Shown here: positions 5,338 to 6,960 of the stretch, in pieces
Position numbering within the stretch: position 1 is the stretch's first letter
Layout: each line of letters opens with the position of its first letter
From: Treponema sp.
GTDB lineage: Bacteria; Spirochaetota; Spirochaetia; Treponematales; Breznakiellaceae
Assembly: GCA_009780545.1 (NCBI GenBank)
Contig: WQZW01000078.1
Coordinates: 1-6,960, forward strand
DNA: 6,960 bases
Reading direction: 5' to 3'
The notes under the pieces: model-generated
Told to the model about the DNA's origin: nothing
Databases searched by the model: none
What the model saw: the letters and a program-made list of their open reading frames with translations, nothing else
Program-made: the position numbers and the translations under genes

Positions 5338-6686
5338 GTTTCCAACTCCTTTGCACGGAAGGTATTTCCCCGCAGGCCCGTCAGCGTCAGGTTTGCGAAC
5401 GAACCTATCGCCGAGCCCGGACCGGGAACCACGACCATTTCGTCCCGTTCCGTGCGCGTTACTAATTCATCGGCATTTTTTCGGGAAAGCCCCTCGACAA
5501 GCACCGTCGCCCGCTGCCCGACCCGCCCGCGCAGCAGTTCGGCGGTGTGTCCCTTCTGCATGTCCATCACCCGTGCCAGCCGTTCCCGCTTGACGTCCTC
5601 GGCAATACGATCTGGCATGCGGAAGGCGACGGTTCCCTCCATCGGGTTGTAGTGGTCGATGTAAGCGTACAGGAAGCGGACCTCCTCCATCAGGGACAGC
5701 AGGTACCGCACGTCGTCCTCGGTTTCGCCGGGGAAGCCGACCATTATGTCGGTGGAAAGGGTGATTCCGGGCATGAGGCGGCGGATTGCGGCGACCAGTT
5801 CGAGGTAGTCCCGGCGGGAATAGCCCCGGTTCATCGCCTTAAGGAGTCGGTCCGAGCCGTGCTGGACGCATAGGTGCAGGTGCCGGCAGAAGCCGGGATG
5901 CCGGGCCATGGCATGGACGGCGGCCATCGGAAAGCCGCGGGGATTGGCCGACAGGAAACGCAGCCACCTGATGCCGTGTTTTTCGGCCTCCTCGGCGACC
6001 AGGTGCAGGAGCTCGGCGAAACCGGTTTGTCCGCCGTTCCAGTCGTAGGTGTTGACGTTCTGGCCGAGCAGGGTGATTTCCTTTACCCCGCGGGAAGCGA
6101 CCAGGGCCAGTTCCTCCCGTATTTGGGCCGGATCCCGGGAGACTTCCCGGCCGCGAACGTAGGGGACGATGCAGTAGGAGCAGAAGCTGTCGCAGCCGTG
6201 CATCACCGGGACGAAGCTTCGGAAGCGGCCCTCTTCCAGGTGCGAAGAGGAAAAGCCGAAGACCGGCTTTTCCTCTTCGACGATGGCCGGATATCCGACG
6301 GAATCGGACGGTTGCGTTCCGGCCTTTTCCACGGCTTCCAGGATCAGCGGGAAGACGCTGCGGCTTGCCGTTCCCATAAGGAAGTCCACTTCCGGCACCT
6401 TGGCCTTGAGCCTGTCACCCAGGCGTTCGGCCATGCAGCCGGCGACGACCAGGGCGAAGTTGCCCCCGGCGGCCCGGCGTTTCCGCTTTTCCGCCGCATA
6501 CAGGGCGAGCCTTCCCATGGTGCGCCGTTCGGCGGTGTTCCGCACCGAGCAGGTGTTGATCAGCACGAGGTCGGCGGACTCCCCGGATTCGGCCTCGGTC
6601 CAGCCCCGTTCCTTGCAGACCAACTGCAGGGCGGCGGACTCGGCGCCGTTCATCTGACATCCGTAAGTTTCGAAGAAGTAGGTCAT
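5322..6686 (-). CDS. miaB: tRNA-2-methylthio-N6-dimethylallyladenosine synthase MiaB
   Basis: MiaB adds a methylthio group to N6-isopentenyladenosine at tRNA position 37 next to the anticodon, improving decoding of UNN codons. The 454-residue protein has the three family domains. The N-terminal methylthiotransferase domain has cluster ligands Cys10 (FFETYGCQMN), Cys46 (LINTCSVRN) and Cys84 (VAGCMAERLG). The radical-SAM domain has the CDSFCSYC motif (Cys165, Cys169, Cys172) and PYVRGREVSR for S-adenosylmethionine binding. A TRAM RNA-binding domain covers about 387-448. The substrate is isopentenylated adenosine, so product supply depends indirectly on the isoprenoid route that includes ispE. 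One variation is HLCVQHGS (271-278), where most MiaB proteins have HLPVQ. The start at 6686 is set by MTYFFETYGC and by the 4-bp ATGA overlap with the upstream gene. The nearest GGAG is 13 bases away, so translation is probably coupled. Starts further upstream would overlap the neighbouring membrane gene extensively. Confidence 0.95.
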   Translation of the reverse strand: MTYFFETYGCQMNGAESAALQLVCKERGWTEAESGESADLVLINTCSVRNTAERRTMGRLALYAAEKRKRRAAGGNFALVVAGCMAERLGDRLKAKVPEVDFLMGTASRSVFPLILEAVEKAGTQPSDSVGYPAIVEEEKPVFGFSSSHLEEGRFRSFVPVMHGCDSFCSYCIVPYVRGREVSRDPAQIREELALVASRGVKEITLLGQNVNTYDWNGGQTGFAELLHLVAEEAEKHGIRWLRFLSANPRGFPMAAVHAMARHPGFCRHLHLCVQHGSDRLLKAMNRGYSRRDYLELVAAIRRLMPGITLSTDIMVGFPGETEDDVRYLLSLMEEVRFLYAYIDHYNPMEGTVAFRMPDRIAEDVKRERLARVMDMQKGHTAELLRGRVGQRATVLVEGLSRKNADELVTRTERDEMVVVPGPGSAIGSFANLTLTGLRGNTFRAKELETCPGD

Positions 6687-6960
6687 TGATAGCGTTTGCT
6701 CCGGGTGAAGAGGTAGGATAGCAGGTTCCGCACCCCGGTGACCAGCAGCCACATCGTGGCGATGCTGAGCGCGGTGCCGGCGAGCAGGGCGATATGGGGA
6801 ATCGGAAAGCGGGAAAAACCCTGCAGCAGCCCGATGACGATGATGAATATTCCCACCCTCTTGTTCGTCGGATTGTTCGCCAGGAGCCAGCCTACGCCCA
6901 GGGCGCAGATGATTCCCCCGGCAACGTAGGCCAACAGGGGATTGAAGGCGACGAACCTCA
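6683..6960 (-). CDS. Small three-helix membrane protein, unknown function (5' end at or beyond window edge)
   Basis: The frame is open to the right edge and ends with TGA at 6685-6683, giving about 92 visible residues beginning RFVAFNPLLAYVAGGI. Three hydrophobic segments are visible: one around LAYVAGGIICALGVGWLLA, one around GIFIIVIGLLQGF, and a longer one from HIALLAG to LLVTGVRNLL. A basic end, FTRSKRYQ, follows. The last two bases of the window on this strand are TG, just before AGG TTC, so an ATG or GTG start could lie exactly at the boundary; otherwise the gene continues outside. I do not recognise the family. It overlaps miaB by 4 bp and is the first visible gene of the minus-strand operon, so the operon's promoter lies outside the window or further upstream. 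Confidence 0.65.
   Translation of the reverse strand, partial: RFVAFNPLLAYVAGGIICALGVGWLLANNPTNKRVGIFIIVIGLLQGFSRFPIPHIALLAGTALSIATMWLLVTGVRNLLSYLFTRSKRYQ

Noticed and set aside
5874..6689. Long plus-strand frame of 271 codons
   Set aside because: It is antisense to the clearly identified miaB, with no family resemblance or ribosome binding site; an effect of high GC content.
1..6960. tRNA, rRNA, CRISPR array or transposase genes
   Set aside because: I looked for cloverleaf-like segments, regularly spaced repeats and transposase motifs on both strands and saw none.

Overview
GC-rich bacterial DNA (clearly above 55% G+C by eye), densely packed and carrying ordinary chromosomal housekeeping genes. 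The gene set (a YqeK-like tail, an LCP/LytR_C protein and rsfS in a row; ispE followed directly by spoVG; miaB followed by a LapA-like membrane protein and a SPOR protein) best fits a spirochaete of the Treponema/Spirochaeta group. That assignment is inference from gene content and order; no rRNA or other marker lies in the window.

Layout. (1) Positions 1-1734, plus strand: the end of a probable yqeK, an LCP/LytR_C membrane protein and rsfS. They overlap end to start (4 bp and 26 bp), so they form one translationally coupled unit. A 15-bp in-frame tandem repeat sits at the yqeK/LCP junction. (2) 1735-1935: a convergent gap with a strong 11-bp hairpin. (3) 1936-2187, minus strand: a small, extremely Asp-rich protein with its own good sigma-70-type promoter. 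(4) 2188-2388: a divergent intergenic region holding that promoter and nested inverted repeats just before ispE. (5) 2389-3704, plus strand: ispE, then spoVG. A near-consensus spoVG promoter overlaps the ispE stop codon. (6) 3705-3878: a convergent gap with a candidate spoVG terminator. (7) 3879-6960, minus strand: a tight operon read right to left, small membrane protein (cut by the window edge), miaB, lapA-like, SPOR protein, with overlaps of 4, 16 and 14 bp.

The genes cover ribosome hibernation (rsfS), probable dinucleotide turnover (yqeK), isoprenoid precursor synthesis (ispE), a pleiotropic nucleic-acid-binding regulator (spoVG), tRNA modification (miaB) and envelope proteins (LCP, LapA-like, SPOR).

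I see no complete new defence or mobile system. The least ordinary signals are a roughly 130-bp cluster of G/C-homopolymer hairpins that appears to be inserted in frame into the signal-peptide region of the SPOR protein, and the free-standing Asp-rich small protein.
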